From Micrococcus endophyticus (GTDB taxonomy: Bacteria; Actinomycetota; Actinomycetes; Actinomycetales; Micrococcaceae), in the NCBI RefSeq assembly GCF_014205115.1, contig NZ_JACHMW010000001.1:124001-188000 (forward strand): a stretch of DNA of 64,000 bases, given 5' to 3'. Shown here one piece after another: positions 1 through 7,522 of the stretch. How positions within the stretch are numbered: the first letter of the stretch is position 1; the number at the start of each line of letters is the position of its first letter. The notes below the pieces were generated by a model. It made no database searches and was not told the DNA's origin. It saw only the letters and a list, made by a program, of their open reading frames with translations. A program made the translations under genes and the position numbers.

Positions 1-1565
1 GCATCCTCGCCTCCACCCCGGACACGAAGCAGACCGCGCTGTTCTCCGCCACCATGCCGCCGGCCATCCGCCGCATCTCCGCGCAGTACCTGAACGCACC
101 GGAGGAGGTGGCCGTCGCCCGCCAGTCGACCACGTCCGCCACCATCCGCCAGCGCTACCTGCAGGTGGGCCACCAGTGGAAGCTGGAGGCGTTCACCCGC
201 ATCCTCGAGACCGAGGACCACGACGGCGTGATCGCGTTCGTGCGCACGCGCGCCGGCACCGAGGAGCTCGCTCAGAAGCTCAACCGCGCCGGGTTCAAGG
301 CCGTGGCCATCTCCGGCGACATCGCCCAGAAGCAGCGCGAGAAGACCGTGGAGGACCTCAAGGCGGGCCGCGTGGACATCCTCGTGGCCACGGACGTGGC
401 CGCCCGCGGCCTGGACGTGGAGCGCATCTCCCTGGTGGTCAACTACGACATCCCGCAGGACGCCGAGTCCTACGTGCACCGCATCGGCCGCACCGGCCGC
501 GCCGGGCGCCAGGGCGACGCCGTGCTGTTCATGACCCCGCGCGAGCGCTTCCTGCTCAAGCAGATCGAGCGCACCACCCGCCAGCAGGTCGAGGAGATGG
601 CGGTGCCGGCCGTGAAGGACGTCAACGCGGCCCGCAAGCGCCGCTTCGCCGACGGCATCACCCGCACCCTCGAGCGCTCCTCCGAGGAGGAGCTGGCCGT
701 GTTCGGCGAGATCGTGGCCGCGTACGTCGAGGAGCACGACGCCGAGCCGTCCCGCGTGGCCGCGGCCCTGGGCATGATGGCCCAGGGCGGCCGCCCGCTG
801 CTGGCCAAGGAGCAGGAGATCCCCACCGGCCCGCGGGGCCGCAAGGAGCGAGACGGCGGCCGTGACGGCGGCCGGGAGCGCGGCACCGCGGACGGCCGCG
901 GCTCGCGTGGCCCGGCCCGCGAGCCCGCCGCCGGCAACGCCACGTACTGGATCGCCGTCGGGCACCAGGACCGCGTGCGCCCGGGCAACATCGTGGGCGC
1001 GCTCGCCAACGAGGTGGGCCTGCCCGCCTCGGCCATCGGCGCGATCGACCTGCGCGGCAACCACTCGCTCGTCGAGCTGCCCGCGGACCTCACCCCGGCC
1101 CAGCTCGAGGCCGCGGCGAACATCGAGATCAGCGGCCGCCGGCTGGGCCTGCGCAAGGACACCGGCCGCCCGACCCGCGCCGAGCGCGACGGGGACGAGC
1201 GCCGCGGCGGCTTCCGCAAGGACCGCGGCGAGCGCGGCGGCCACGGCGGCCACCGGGGCGGGTTCCGCAAGGACCGCGACGAGCGCGGCTTCCGCGGCGA
1301 CCGCGAGGAGCGCGGCGGGTTCCGCGGCGACCGTGATGACCGCGGCGATCGCGGTGGCTTCCGCAAGGACCGCGAGGACCGTGGTGGCTTCCGCAAGGAC
1401 CGTGAGGACCGCGGCGATCGCGGGGGCTTCCGCAAGGACCGTGAGGACCGCGGCGGGTTCCGCAAGGACCGCGACGAGCGGGGCGGCTTCCGCGGCGGCA
1501 AGGCCGGTGGCCGCAAGCCCCGCTGGGGCGCCCAGGAGCGCAGCGACCGCGGCCCGCGTCGCTGA
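1..1565 (+). CDS. deaD: DEAD-box ATP-dependent RNA helicase, C-terminal part (5' end outside window)
   Basis: The reading frame is open from base 3 and enters from upstream. The first visible residues contain the SAT motif III, followed by the helicase C-terminal domain with ARGLD and HRIGRTGRAGR (motifs V and VI). A DbpA/CsdA-type RNA-binding domain follows (about 950-1110, beginning YWIAVG). The last ~130 residues are a low-complexity tail built from repeats of the type GGFRKDREDRG. The family unwinds structured RNA in ribosome assembly and cold adaptation. Assignment to the DeaD/CsdA subgroup rests on the RNA-binding domain. The N-terminal Q motif and Walker A cannot be seen. Confidence 0.93.
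   Translation, partial: ILASTPDTKQTALFSATMPPAIRRISAQYLNAPEEVAVARQSTTSATIRQRYLQVGHQWKLEAFTRILETEDHDGVIAFVRTRAGTEELAQKLNRAGFKAVAISGDIAQKQREKTVEDLKAGRVDILVATDVAARGLDVERISLVVNYDIPQDAESYVHRIGRTGRAGRQGDAVLFMTPRERFLLKQIERTTRQQVEEMAVPAVKDVNAARKRRFADGITRTLERSSEEELAVFGEIVAAYVEEHDAEPSRVAAALGMMAQGGRPLLAKEQEIPTGPRGRKERDGGRDGGRERGTADGRGSRGPAREPAAGNATYWIAVGHQDRVRPGNIVGALANEVGLPASAIGAIDLRGNHSLVELPADLTPAQLEAAANIEISGRRLGLRKDTGRPTRAERDGDERRGGFRKDRGERGGHGGHRGGFRKDRDERGFRGDREERGGFRGDRDDRGDRGGFRKDREDRGGFRKDREDRGDRGGFRKDREDRGGFRKDRDERGGFRGGKAGGRKPRWGAQERSDRGPRR
1207..1500 (+). repeat. In-frame tandem repeat encoding an Arg/Gly-rich helicase tail
   Basis: The DNA repeats variants of GGCTTCCGCAAGGACCG with short GAGGACCG or GACGAGCG links. 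It encodes about nine GGFRKDR or GFRGDR units. Near-identical neighbouring units suggest repeat expansion by slippage or recombination. Such RGG-like tails bind RNA non-specifically in related helicases. Confidence 0.85.
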
Positions 1566-1613
1566 CCTCTGAAGGGGTGCGGACGACGCCGGAGGCCCGT
1601 CCCGACGCCGATT

Positions 1614-1642
1614 TTGCATCGGCCGGGAAGCCCTGGTAGAGT
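1614..1642 (+). promoter_or_regulatory. Promoter of tRNA-Thr
   Basis: A -35 box TTGCAT (1614-1619) and a -10 box TAGAGT (1637-1642) are separated by 17 bases and lie 11 bases before the tRNA. The -35 box sits in CCGATTTTGC, which recurs at the rplJ promoter. Confidence 0.7.
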
Positions 1643-1653
1643 CTCACCTCGTT

Positions 1654-1725
1654 GCCCCGATAGCTCAGTGGTAGAGCGCCATCTTGGTAAGATGGAGGTC
1701 CCGGGATCGATTCCCGGTCGGGGCT
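1654..1725 (+). tRNA. tRNA-Thr (anticodon GGT)
   Basis: A full cloverleaf can be drawn. The acceptor stem is GCCCCGA/TCGGGGC, the D stem GCTC/GAGC, the anticodon stem CCATC/GATGG with loop TTGGTAA, and the T stem CCGGG/CCCGG. The discriminator base is T. No 3' CCA is encoded, so it must be added after transcription. Confidence 0.96.
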
Positions 1726-1730
1726 CTGAC

Positions 1731-1780
1731 ATGAGAGCCCGCCCTCGCGGCGTGAAAACCGTGAGAGCGGGCGTTCTCAT
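1731..1780 (+). terminator. Hairpin between the two tRNA genes
   Basis: Three stacked helices form one long stem: ATGAGA/TCTCAT, GCCCGC/GCGGGC and CTCGCGG/CCGTGAG with one G-T pair, around a short A-rich loop. There is no T tract. It may end tRNA-Thr transcription or mark a processing site. Confidence 0.5.
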
Positions 1781-1785
1781 GTCGT

Positions 1786-1859
1786 GGCGGCGTAGCTCAG
1801 CTGGTTAGAGCGCACGACTCATAATCGTGAGGTCGGGGGATCGAGTCCCCCCGCCGCTA
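1786..1859 (+). tRNA. tRNA-Met (anticodon CAT, elongator type)
   Basis: The acceptor stem GGCGGCG pairs with CGCCGCT, with a G-T pair at 1-72. The D arm contains CAGCTGGTTA, the anticodon stem is CACGA/TCGTG with loop CTCATAA, the T stem is GGGGG/CCCCC and the discriminator is A. The initiator's three consecutive G-C pairs below the anticodon loop are absent, so this is the elongator. The 3' CCA is not encoded. Confidence 0.95.
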
Positions 1860-1867
1860 CCGCAGAC

Positions 1868-1908
1868 GGAAGGACCCGGTCACCTCTTCGGAGGGGCCGG
1901 GTCCTTCC
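1868..1908 (+). terminator. Terminator after tRNA-Met
   Basis: A 12-bp perfect inverted repeat, GGAAGGACCCGG (1868-1879) and CCGGGTCCTTCC (1897-1908), lies 9 bases after the tRNA. There is no T tract, as is usual in this genome. Confidence 0.75.
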
Positions 1909-1942
1909 GCGTTCCCGGGCCTCCGGCCCCGCCCCCGCCCGG

Positions 1943-1948
1943 TAGCCT
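1943..1948 (+). promoter_or_regulatory. -10 box for a leaderless start (1956)
   Basis: TAGCCT ends 7 bases before the ATG and there is no ribosome binding site, so transcription probably begins at or next to the start codon. Confidence 0.55.
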
Positions 1949-1955
1949 GGCGGGC

Positions 1956-2264
1956 ATGTCCTCGCACCGCCCCTCCTCGCAGCGCCGCCGCGACCGCGGC
2001 CCCTCCACGGGGCCGCAGCGCGCCGGCTTCGTCTCCCCGTGGGAGAACGGCTCCTCCCTCTACCGGGCGCTCGTCCTGACCGGCTCGGCGCTGTTCCTGG
2101 TGGGCATCGTGCTGGCGGTGGTGGGCGCCACGACGTCGCAGCTCACCGTCTCCTGGTTCGCGCTGGGCGTCCTGGGGCTCGGCGTCGTCGTGCACCTGAG
2201 CGCGCAGATGGTGCGCTTCCGCCAGGCCGCGCGACGTCAGGGGCAGCGGCCCCCCGGCCGCTAG
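1956..2264 (+). CDS. Small two-helix membrane protein of unknown function
   Basis: This encodes 102 residues. A basic, Ser/Arg-rich N-terminus of about 40 residues precedes two hydrophobic helices (roughly 43-63 and 70-90) and a basic tail ending RQGQRPPGR. The frame is open further upstream through tRNA-Met, but the ATG at 1956 fits the leaderless signal TAGCCT. I recognise no family with confidence. It stands where related actinobacteria often carry rpmG, between tRNA-Met and hadA, but it is not L33. Confidence 0.7.
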   Translation: MSSHRPSSQRRRDRGPSTGPQRAGFVSPWENGSSLYRALVLTGSALFLVGIVLAVVGATTSQLTVSWFALGVLGLGVVVHLSAQMVRFRQAARRQGQRPPGR

Positions 2265-2268
2265 GCTG
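2263..2268 (+). promoter_or_regulatory. -10 box for hadA-hadB-murB
   Basis: TAGGCT overlaps the end of the previous gene. It would give a leader of about 30 bases that carries the AGGAGG ribosome binding site (2293-2298). No clear -35 box was seen. Confidence 0.45.
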
Positions 2269-2304
2269 GACGGCAGTCGAGAACCGTCCCGCAGGAGGCC
2301 CGAG

Positions 2305-2754
2305 TTGAGCGTGAACCCCGACGTCGCCGGGCGGAGCTATCCGCCCGCGCCCCCGTTCCAGGTCGGCCGTGAGGCGGTCCGCGCCTTCGCCTCCGCCGTG
2401 CAGGCGCAGCACGCCGCCCACCATGACGTGGAGGCGGCCCGCGCCCTCGGCCACGCCGACCTCCTCGCCCCGCCGACCTTCGCCGTCGTGATCGCCCAGC
2501 GCGCCGAGGCGGCCGCGGTCGACGACCCCGAGGTCGGCATCGACTTCTCCCGCGTGGTCCACGCGGACGAGCGCTTCGTGCACCACCGCCCGCTCGTGGC
2601 GGGGGACGAGGTCGTGGCCACGGTGCGGATCGCCTCCGTGAAGTCGCTCGGCGGCAATGACATGGTCACCACCGTCACCGAGATCGCCGACGCGGACGGC
2701 GCGCCCGTCTCCACCGTCACGTCCACCCTGCTGGTCCGGGGAGAGGGGTCCTGA
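2305..2754 (+). CDS. hadA: HadA-like (3R)-hydroxyacyl-ACP dehydratase subunit (MaoC N-terminal type)
   Basis: This 149-residue protein has the single hot-dog fold of the FAS1-like/MaoC N-terminal dehydratase family (YPPAPPFQVG at the start, then LLAPPTFAVV). In characterised actinobacteria the HadA subunit lacks the catalytic Asp/His pair and binds the acyl chain beside catalytic HadB. The TTG start is chosen because AGGAGG lies 6 bases upstream; the next GTG (2311) would be 12 bases away. It overlaps hadB by one base (TGATG), indicating coupled translation. Confidence 0.85.
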   Translation: MSVNPDVAGRSYPPAPPFQVGREAVRAFASAVQAQHAAHHDVEAARALGHADLLAPPTFAVVIAQRAEAAAVDDPEVGIDFSRVVHADERFVHHRPLVAGDEVVATVRIASVKSLGGNDMVTTVTEIADADGAPVSTVTSTLLVRGEGS

Positions 2755-3254
2755 TGAGCACCGCCCCCCGCCTGTCCGAGCTGACCAAGGGCGAGACGAT
2801 CGGCAGCCGCACCGTGCCGCTGACGCGCGCGGACCTCGTGGCCTACGCCGGCGCGTCCGGGGACCACAACCCCATCCACTGGTCGCCGTCCTTCGCCGAG
2901 CGCGTGGGCCTGCCCGGCGTCATCGCCCACGGCATGCTCACCATGGGCGCGGCCCTGCAGCTCGTCTCCGACTGGGCCGGGGACCCGGGCGCCGTCGTCG
3001 ACTACCAGACCCGCTTCACGGGAATGGTGCCGGTCGCGGACACCACGGGGCAGACCGGCGACGACGGCGCGCCCGTCCCCGGCGCGACGCTGCAGGTGGT
3101 CGGCAAGGTCGGCGCCGTGGACGAGGCCGCCGGCACCGTGCGCATCGACCTGGACGTCACCAACCCGGACGCGGAGAAGCCGCGCGTGCTGACCAAGGCG
3201 CAGGCCGTGGTCCGCCTCGCCACGCCCGCCCCGGCCGCGGGGGAGTCCGCGTGA
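2754..3254 (+). CDS. hadB: HadB-like (3R)-hydroxyacyl-ACP dehydratase (MaoC family)
   Basis: The 166-residue protein carries the hydratase-2 signature YAGASGDHNPIH, with the catalytic Asp and His, followed by GVIAHGMLTMG. The HadAB pair dehydrates 3-hydroxyacyl-ACP in type II fatty-acid elongation. Micrococcaceae are not known to make mycolic acids, so a role in ordinary fatty-acid synthesis is inferred. It starts inside the hadA stop codon and its own stop overlaps the murB start (GTGA). Confidence 0.9.
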   Translation: MSTAPRLSELTKGETIGSRTVPLTRADLVAYAGASGDHNPIHWSPSFAERVGLPGVIAHGMLTMGAALQLVSDWAGDPGAVVDYQTRFTGMVPVADTTGQTGDDGAPVPGATLQVVGKVGAVDEAAGTVRIDLDVTNPDAEKPRVLTKAQAVVRLATPAPAAGESA

Positions 3255-4447
3255 GCGAGCGGCTGGCCGAGCACACGACCACGCGCGTCGGCGGCCCCGC
3301 CCGCGCCTGGGTGACCGCCCGCACCGAGTCCGAGGCGATCGAGGCCGTCCGCGCCGCCGACGCGGCCGGTGAGCCGCTGTTCGTGCTCGGCGGCGGCTCG
3401 AACACCCTGATGGCCGACGCCGGCTTCCCCGGCACCGTGGTCCGCCTCGCCTTCGAGGGCATCGAGGTCCGCGAGGGCGCCGAGGCTCGCGAGGGCGACG
3501 CGGACGACCAGGACTCTGCCGCCGGCGGGGACCGGGCCGGCGAGGCCGTCGTCGTGCGCGTGGCCGCCGGCCACCCGTGGGACGACGCCGTGGCGTGGAC
3601 CGTGGAGCACGGCCTCGTCGGGATCGAGGCGCTCTCGGGGATCCCCGGATCCGCCGGCGCCACCCCCGTGCAGAACGTGGGCGCCTATGGGGCGGACGTG
3701 TCCCAGGTGCTCGTGTCCCTGCGCGCGTGGGACCGCGAGGCCGGGCAGGTCGTGGAGCTGGGCGCCGAGGAGCTGGAGTTCGGCTACCGGGACTCGATCA
3801 TCAAGCGCTCCATGCTCGAGACCGGGGCCCCCAGCCCGCGCTGGATCGTTCTCTCCATCGACGTGCGGCTGCGCCGCGCCTCCGGGGCCGCCGAGCCCAC
3901 CGCCCCCGTGCGCTACGGGCAGCTGGCCTCCGCGCTGGACGTGGCGGAGGGCACGCACGCCCCGCTGGCCGTGGTGCGTCGCGAGGTGCTGGCCCTGCGC
4001 GCCGCCAAGGGGATGGTCTCGGACCCGCAGGACCCGGACACCTGGTCCACGGGCAGCTACTTCACCAACCCGATCGTGCCGGCCGCCGTGCGGGCCTCCC
4101 TGCCCGAGGGCGCCCCGGCGTTTGCGGCGGGCCGGGCGGCGGACGGCACCGAGCTCGTCAAGCTCTCGGCGGCCTGGCTGATCGACCACGCGGGCTTCGC
4201 CAAGGGCTTCGGCCTGCCGGACGTGGCGCCGCGCGAGGGCGGCCCGGACGGCCGCGGCGCGGACGGGGCCGGACTGGCCGGGGGCCGCGCGTCGGTCTCC
4301 ACGAAGCACACGCTGGCCATGACCAACCGCGGGGACGCGTCCACGGAGGACGTCCTGATGATCGCGCGCACCGTGCGCGACGGCGTGAAGGCGCGCTTCG
4401 GCGTCGACCTGCACCCCGAGCCGATGATCATCGGCACGAGCCTCTGA
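3251..4447 (+). CDS. murB: UDP-N-acetylenolpyruvoylglucosamine reductase (MurB)
   Basis: MurB uses NADPH and FAD to reduce enolpyruvyl-UDP-GlcNAc to UDP-MurNAc in the cytoplasm, a committed step of peptidoglycan synthesis. The 398-residue product has the FAD-binding type 4 domain (NTTTRVGG-like start, LGGGSNTLMAD, GIPGSAGATPVQNVGAYG). It then has GSYFTNP, with the catalytic Ser, and a C-terminal HPEPMIIG with the conserved Glu. An acidic insert (EAREGDADDQD, about residues 77-92) is unusual. The GTG start overlaps the hadB stop; an upstream extension of the frame is ruled out because it covers hadB. Confidence 0.95.
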   Translation: MSERLAEHTTTRVGGPARAWVTARTESEAIEAVRAADAAGEPLFVLGGGSNTLMADAGFPGTVVRLAFEGIEVREGAEAREGDADDQDSAAGGDRAGEAVVVRVAAGHPWDDAVAWTVEHGLVGIEALSGIPGSAGATPVQNVGAYGADVSQVLVSLRAWDREAGQVVELGAEELEFGYRDSIIKRSMLETGAPSPRWIVLSIDVRLRRASGAAEPTAPVRYGQLASALDVAEGTHAPLAVVRREVLALRAAKGMVSDPQDPDTWSTGSYFTNPIVPAAVRASLPEGAPAFAAGRAADGTELVKLSAAWLIDHAGFAKGFGLPDVAPREGGPDGRGADGAGLAGGRASVSTKHTLAMTNRGDASTEDVLMIARTVRDGVKARFGVDLHPEPMIIGTSL

Positions 4448-4468
4448 CCCCACCGCCCCGCCCCGCCG

Positions 4469-4560
4469 CTTTCGTGCGGGAAACGGGAGCCTTCAAGGGC
4501 ACTTTCGTGCGGGAGACGGGAGCCTTCACGCTCGCTTTCGTGCGGGAAACGGGAGCCTTC
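4469..4560 (+). repeat. Three direct repeats of 26 bases at an exact 33-base period
   Basis: Units lie at 4469-4494, 4502-4527 and 4535-4560. Each reads CTTTCGTGCGGG, then A or G, then a matching remainder ending GGGAGCCTTC; only one base differs. A degenerate part-copy follows (about 4578-4588) and an inverted copy of about 20 bases lies at 4605-4624. The array sits between the converging murB and asd genes. I see no evidence that it is translated. Confidence 0.85.
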
Positions 4561-4578
4561 GGGCGCGCCGGGGAACGC

Positions 4579-4614
4579 GAGACGGGAGGGACCGACCTCG
4601 GTCCCTCCCGTCTC
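4579..4614. terminator. Bidirectional terminator between murB and asd
   Basis: A 17-bp perfect inverted repeat, 4579-4595 and 4598-4614 (arm GAGACGGGAGGGACCGA), lies between the two convergent genes. Part of the right arm belongs to the inverted copy of the 33-base repeat. Confidence 0.75.
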
Positions 4615-4633
4615 CCGCACGAAGGCGCTGCGG

Positions 4634-5806
4634 TCAGAGGTTCCCGGTCGCGATCATCAGCATGCGACGCACGGGCTCCGCGGCGCCCCACAGGAGCTGG
4701 TCGCCCACGGTGAAGGCCGAGAGGTACTCGGGGCCCATGTTGAGCTTGCGCAGGCGCCCCACGGGGACCTGCAGGGTGCCGGTGGCCGCGATGGGCGTCA
4801 GCTCGGCGACCGAGGCCTCCTTCGTGTTCGCCACGAGGCGGACCCACTCGTTGTCCTCGGCGATGATCTGCTCGACCTCGTCCAGGGGCACGTCCCGGGT
4901 CAGCTTGAGCGTGAGGGCCTGCGAGTGGGAGCGCATGGCGCCGATGCGCACGCACAGCGAGTCGAAGGCGATCCGGTCCTCGCCGCGCAGGCCGAGCACC
5001 TTGTTGGTCTCGTCGAACGCCTTCTGCTCCTCGCGGGAGACGCCGTTGCCCAGGTCCGAGTCGATCCACGGGATGAGGGAGCCGCCGAGCGGGACGCCGA
5101 ACTGGGTGGCGTCCAGGCCGCCGCGCTGCAGCTCGAGCACCTTGCGGTCGATCTCGAGGATCGCCGACGCCGGGTCGGCCAGCTCGTCGCGCACGACGCC
5201 GCCGAGGTCCGCGTACTGGGTGAGCAGCTCGCGCATGTGGCGCGCGCCGCCGCCGGAGGCCGCCTGGTACGTCATGGCGGTGCCCCACTCCACGAGGCCG
5301 GACTTGAACAGGCCGCCGAGGCCCATGAGCATGCAGGAGACGGTGCAGTTGCCGCCGATGAAATCCTTCACGCCGGAGGCCAGCGCCGCGTCGATCACGG
5401 AGCGGTTCACGGGGTCCAGCGCGATCACGGAGGTGTCCTCCATGCGCAGCGTGGAGGCGGCGTCGATCCAGATCCCGTCCCAGCCGGCGGCGCGCAGCCG
5501 CGGGTAGACGTCCTTCGTGTAGTCGCCGCCCTGCGCGGTGACGATCACGGGGAGCGAAGCGAGCACGTCCAGGTCGTACGCGTCCTGGAGCGGGCCGGCG
5601 TCGCCGGGCACGCCCTCGAACGTCGGGGCGGGGCCGCCGGCGTTGGACGTGGAGAAGAAGACGGGCCGGATGCGGGCGAAGTCGTCCTCCTCGGCCATGC
5701 GCTGCATGAGGACCGAGCCCACCATGCCGCGCCAGCCGATCAGGCCCACGGTGGGCACGGCGGCGGCGTCGGGGGCGGTGACGGGGGAGGGGGCGGCGGA
5801 GGTCAT
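4634..5806 (-). CDS. asd: Aspartate-semialdehyde dehydrogenase, E. coli-like type
   Basis: Asd reduces aspartyl phosphate to aspartate semialdehyde, the branch point to diaminopimelate/lysine, threonine and methionine. The 390-residue protein has the NADP-binding [17 protein letters not shown], the catalytic Cys154 in GGNCTVSCM, and [11 protein letters not shown]. The C-terminus [17 protein letters not shown] also matches the enterobacterial enzyme as I remember it. Many actinobacteria use a different, shorter Asd type. A 17-residue Ala/Pro-rich extension precedes the core. The ATG lies 7 bases after TAGCCT, a leaderless arrangement. Confidence 0.95.
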   Translation of the reverse strand: MTSAAPSPVTAPDAAAVPTVGLIGWRGMVGSVLMQRMAEEDDFARIRPVFFSTSNAGGPAPTFEGVPGDAGPLQDAYDLDVLASLPVIVTAQGGDYTKDVYPRLRAAGWDGIWIDAASTLRMEDTSVIALDPVNRSVIDAALASGVKDFIGGNCTVSCMLMGLGGLFKSGLVEWGTAMTYQAASGGGARHMRELLTQYADLGGVVRDELADPASAILEIDRKVLELQRGGLDATQFGVPLGGSLIPWIDSDLGNGVSREEQKAFDETNKVLGLRGEDRIAFDSLCVRIGAMRSHSQALTLKLTRDVPLDEVEQIIAEDNEWVRLVANTKEASVAELTPIAATGTLQVPVGRLRKLNMGPEYLSAFTVGDQLLWGAAEPVRRMLMIATGNL

Positions 5807-5813
5807 GCCCTCC

Positions 5814-5819
5814 AGGCTA
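5814..5819 (-). promoter_or_regulatory. -10 box for leaderless asd
   Basis: On the minus strand TAGCCT is followed by 7 bases and the asd ATG. It overlaps the stop codon of the upstream gene. Confidence 0.55.
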
Positions 5820-6047
5820 CCGGCCCTGCTGCGCCCGCTTCCGCTTGTTCCACGCGATGAGACCGCCCACCGCGAACACCTGCGTCAGCACGATCAGGAA
5901 CACGAGCCCGGCGATCGTCTTGCCCTGCAGCACGAGGATCAGGCCCATCACCGCGCAGACGAACGCGAGCACGGGGCACGCGACGAGCGCGAGGAACGTC
6001 ACCGCCTGCGGGGTGAAGAGGCGGTCCTGGGGGTCGGTCGGGGCCAT
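5817..6047 (-). CDS. Small membrane protein downstream of dfrA
   Basis: This 76-residue protein has two hydrophobic helices (about 18-40 and 45-65) and a basic end [10 protein letters not shown]. It starts one base after the dfrA stop codon, so it is probably the last gene of a thyA-dfrA operon. No family was recognised. The role is unknown. Confidence 0.7.
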   Translation of the reverse strand: MAPTDPQDRLFTPQAVTFLALVACPVLAFVCAVMGLILVLQGKTIAGLVFLIVLTQVFAVGGLIAWNKRKRAQQGR

Positions 6048-6048
6048 G

Positions 6049-6609
6049 TCAGTCGCGTTCCCATCGTTCGAAGCGGTGGCGCGGGCCGGAGGCGGAGTCC
6101 AGCCACGCGTCGGGGGCGGGGTCGACGGCGGTGCGCCGCCAGCGGGGGTCCAGGACCGGGGCGTGCGTGTCGCCGTCGACGTCGGCGTCGATCACGGTCA
6201 CCTCGGCCCGCGAGGCCACGTCGAGGGCCTGCTCGTAGAGGGTGGCCCCGCCGATCACCCACACGGTGTCGCAGCCGTCGGCCTCGGCGGCGGCGGCCAG
6301 GGCCGCCCCGAAGTCCGGGACGACGACGGCGCCCGCGGCCCGCAGCTCCGCGCCGGCCTCCTCGGTGGCGGTCAGGGTGCGGGAGACCACGATGTTGGTG
6401 CGCCCGGGCAGCGGGCGGAACCGGGCGGGGAAGGACTCCCAGGTGCGCCGTCCCATGATCACGGGGTGGCCGTGCGTGTGGGCCCGGAAGTGCGCGAGGT
6501 CCTCGGGGACGTGCCACGGCATGGTGCCGTCGAGGCCGATGACGCGCTCGGGGGTCTGGGCCCAGATCATGGCGATCACGGGCTCGGTGGGACGGGTGGC
6601 CCGGCTCAT
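6049..6609 (-). CDS. dfrA: Dihydrofolate reductase
   Basis: The enzyme reduces dihydrofolate to tetrahydrofolate with NADPH, restoring the cofactor consumed by ThyA. The 186-residue product shows the core MIWAQTPERVIG, then GTMPWHVPEDLAHF (Trp-Asp/Glu folate pocket), MGRRTWESFP, and VIGGATLYEQAL near the nucleotide site. The start is uncertain: ATG at 6624 and at 6609 are both in frame and neither has a strong ribosome binding site. I chose 6609 as closer to the conserved first strand. It lies 22 bases after thyA. Confidence 0.92.
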   Translation of the reverse strand: MSRATRPTEPVIAMIWAQTPERVIGLDGTMPWHVPEDLAHFRAHTHGHPVIMGRRTWESFPARFRPLPGRTNIVVSRTLTATEEAGAELRAAGAVVVPDFGAALAAAAEADGCDTVWVIGGATLYEQALDVASRAEVTVIDADVDGDTHAPVLDPRWRRTAVDPAPDAWLDSASGPRHRFERWERD

Positions 6610-6631
6610 GGGGTCGCTGCGCATCCTCGGC

Positions 6632-7453
6632 TCAGACGGCGATCGGCGCCGTGATGGTGGGGTGGTGACGGTAGTCGAGGACCTCGAAGTCCTCGTAGTC
6701 GTAGTCGAAGATCGACGCGGGGGTGCGCCGCAGCCGCAGCCGCGGGTACGGGTAGGGCTCGCGGGAGAGCTGCTCGCGCACCTGGTCCTCGTGGTTGGCG
6801 TAGATGTGGCAGTCCCCGCCGGTCCACACGAACTCACCGGGGGTGAGGCCGGTCTGCTGGGCGACCATCACGGTGAGCAGCGCGTAGGAGGCGATGTTGA
6901 ACGGGACGCCCAGGAACAGGTCCGCGGAGCGCTGGTAGAGCTGGCAGGAGAGCGTGCCGGGGGCGCCGTCGACGCCGGGGGTCACGTGGAACTGGAACAG
7001 CGCGTGGCACGGGGGCAGGGCCATCGCGTCCACCTCGGCGGGGTTCCAGGCGGTGACGAGGTGGCGGCGCGAGTCGGGGTTCGTGCGGATCGACTCCACG
7101 ACCTTGGCGATCTGGTCGATCTGCCCGCCGTCCGGCGTGGGCCAGGAACGCCACTGGACGCCGTAGACGGGGCCGAGCTCGCCGTCCTCGTCCGCCCACT
7201 CGTCCCAGATGGTCACGCCGCGCTCCTGGAGCCAGCGCACGTTGGAGTCGCCGCGCAGGAACCAGAGCAGCTCGAGGGCCACGGACTTGAAGTGCACCCG
7301 CTTGGTGGTGATCAGCGGGAAGGAGCGGGACAGGTCGAAGCGCATCTGCCGGCCGAAGACGCTGCGGGTGCCGGTGCCGGTGCGGTCCGACTTCACGGCG
7401 CCGTTCGCCATCACGTCGGCGAGGAGGTCCTCATAGGGGGTGGGGATGCTCAC
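6632..7453 (-). CDS. thyA: Thymidylate synthase
   Basis: ThyA methylates dUMP to dTMP using methylene-tetrahydrofolate. From the chosen start the product has 273 residues. It has [13 protein letters not shown] near the start, the active Cys149 in [22 protein letters not shown] and the C-terminal TITAPIAV. The GTG at 7453 lies 7 bases after the -10-like TAGAGT, matching other leaderless genes here. A GTG 9 bases upstream lies inside that -10 box and is less likely. dfrA follows directly. Confidence 0.95.
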   Translation of the reverse strand: MSIPTPYEDLLADVMANGAVKSDRTGTGTRSVFGRQMRFDLSRSFPLITTKRVHFKSVALELLWFLRGDSNVRWLQERGVTIWDEWADEDGELGPVYGVQWRSWPTPDGGQIDQIAKVVESIRTNPDSRRHLVTAWNPAEVDAMALPPCHALFQFHVTPGVDGAPGTLSCQLYQRSADLFLGVPFNIASYALLTVMVAQQTGLTPGEFVWTGGDCHIYANHEDQVREQLSREPYPYPRLRLRRTPASIFDYDYEDFEVLDYRHHPTITAPIAV

Positions 7454-7460
7454 CCGCTCC

Positions 7461-7466
7461 ACTCTA
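7461..7466 (-). promoter_or_regulatory. -10 box for leaderless thyA
   Basis: TAGAGT on the minus strand, 7 bases before the GTG at 7453. This site decides between two candidate thyA starts. Confidence 0.55.
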
Positions 7467-7522
7467 CCGAGCGCGGCGGACGTCGAGGACGTCGTCCACG
7501 GCGCCCCGCCGCCGTCGACCCG

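Noticed and set aside
2657-3250. Upstream extension of the murB frame
   Set aside because: It lies within hadA and hadB in another frame; the GTG overlapping the hadB stop gives the conserved MurB N-terminus.
4057-4620. Minus-strand frame that would translate the 33-base repeats into SRFPHES-type peptide repeats
   Set aside because: It runs into the reverse complement of murB and has no start signal. The period being a multiple of 3 is not enough to call it coding.
4469-4624. CRISPR array
   Set aside because: Only three units with 7-base gaps, one inverted copy, and no cas genes; this is not a repeat-spacer array.
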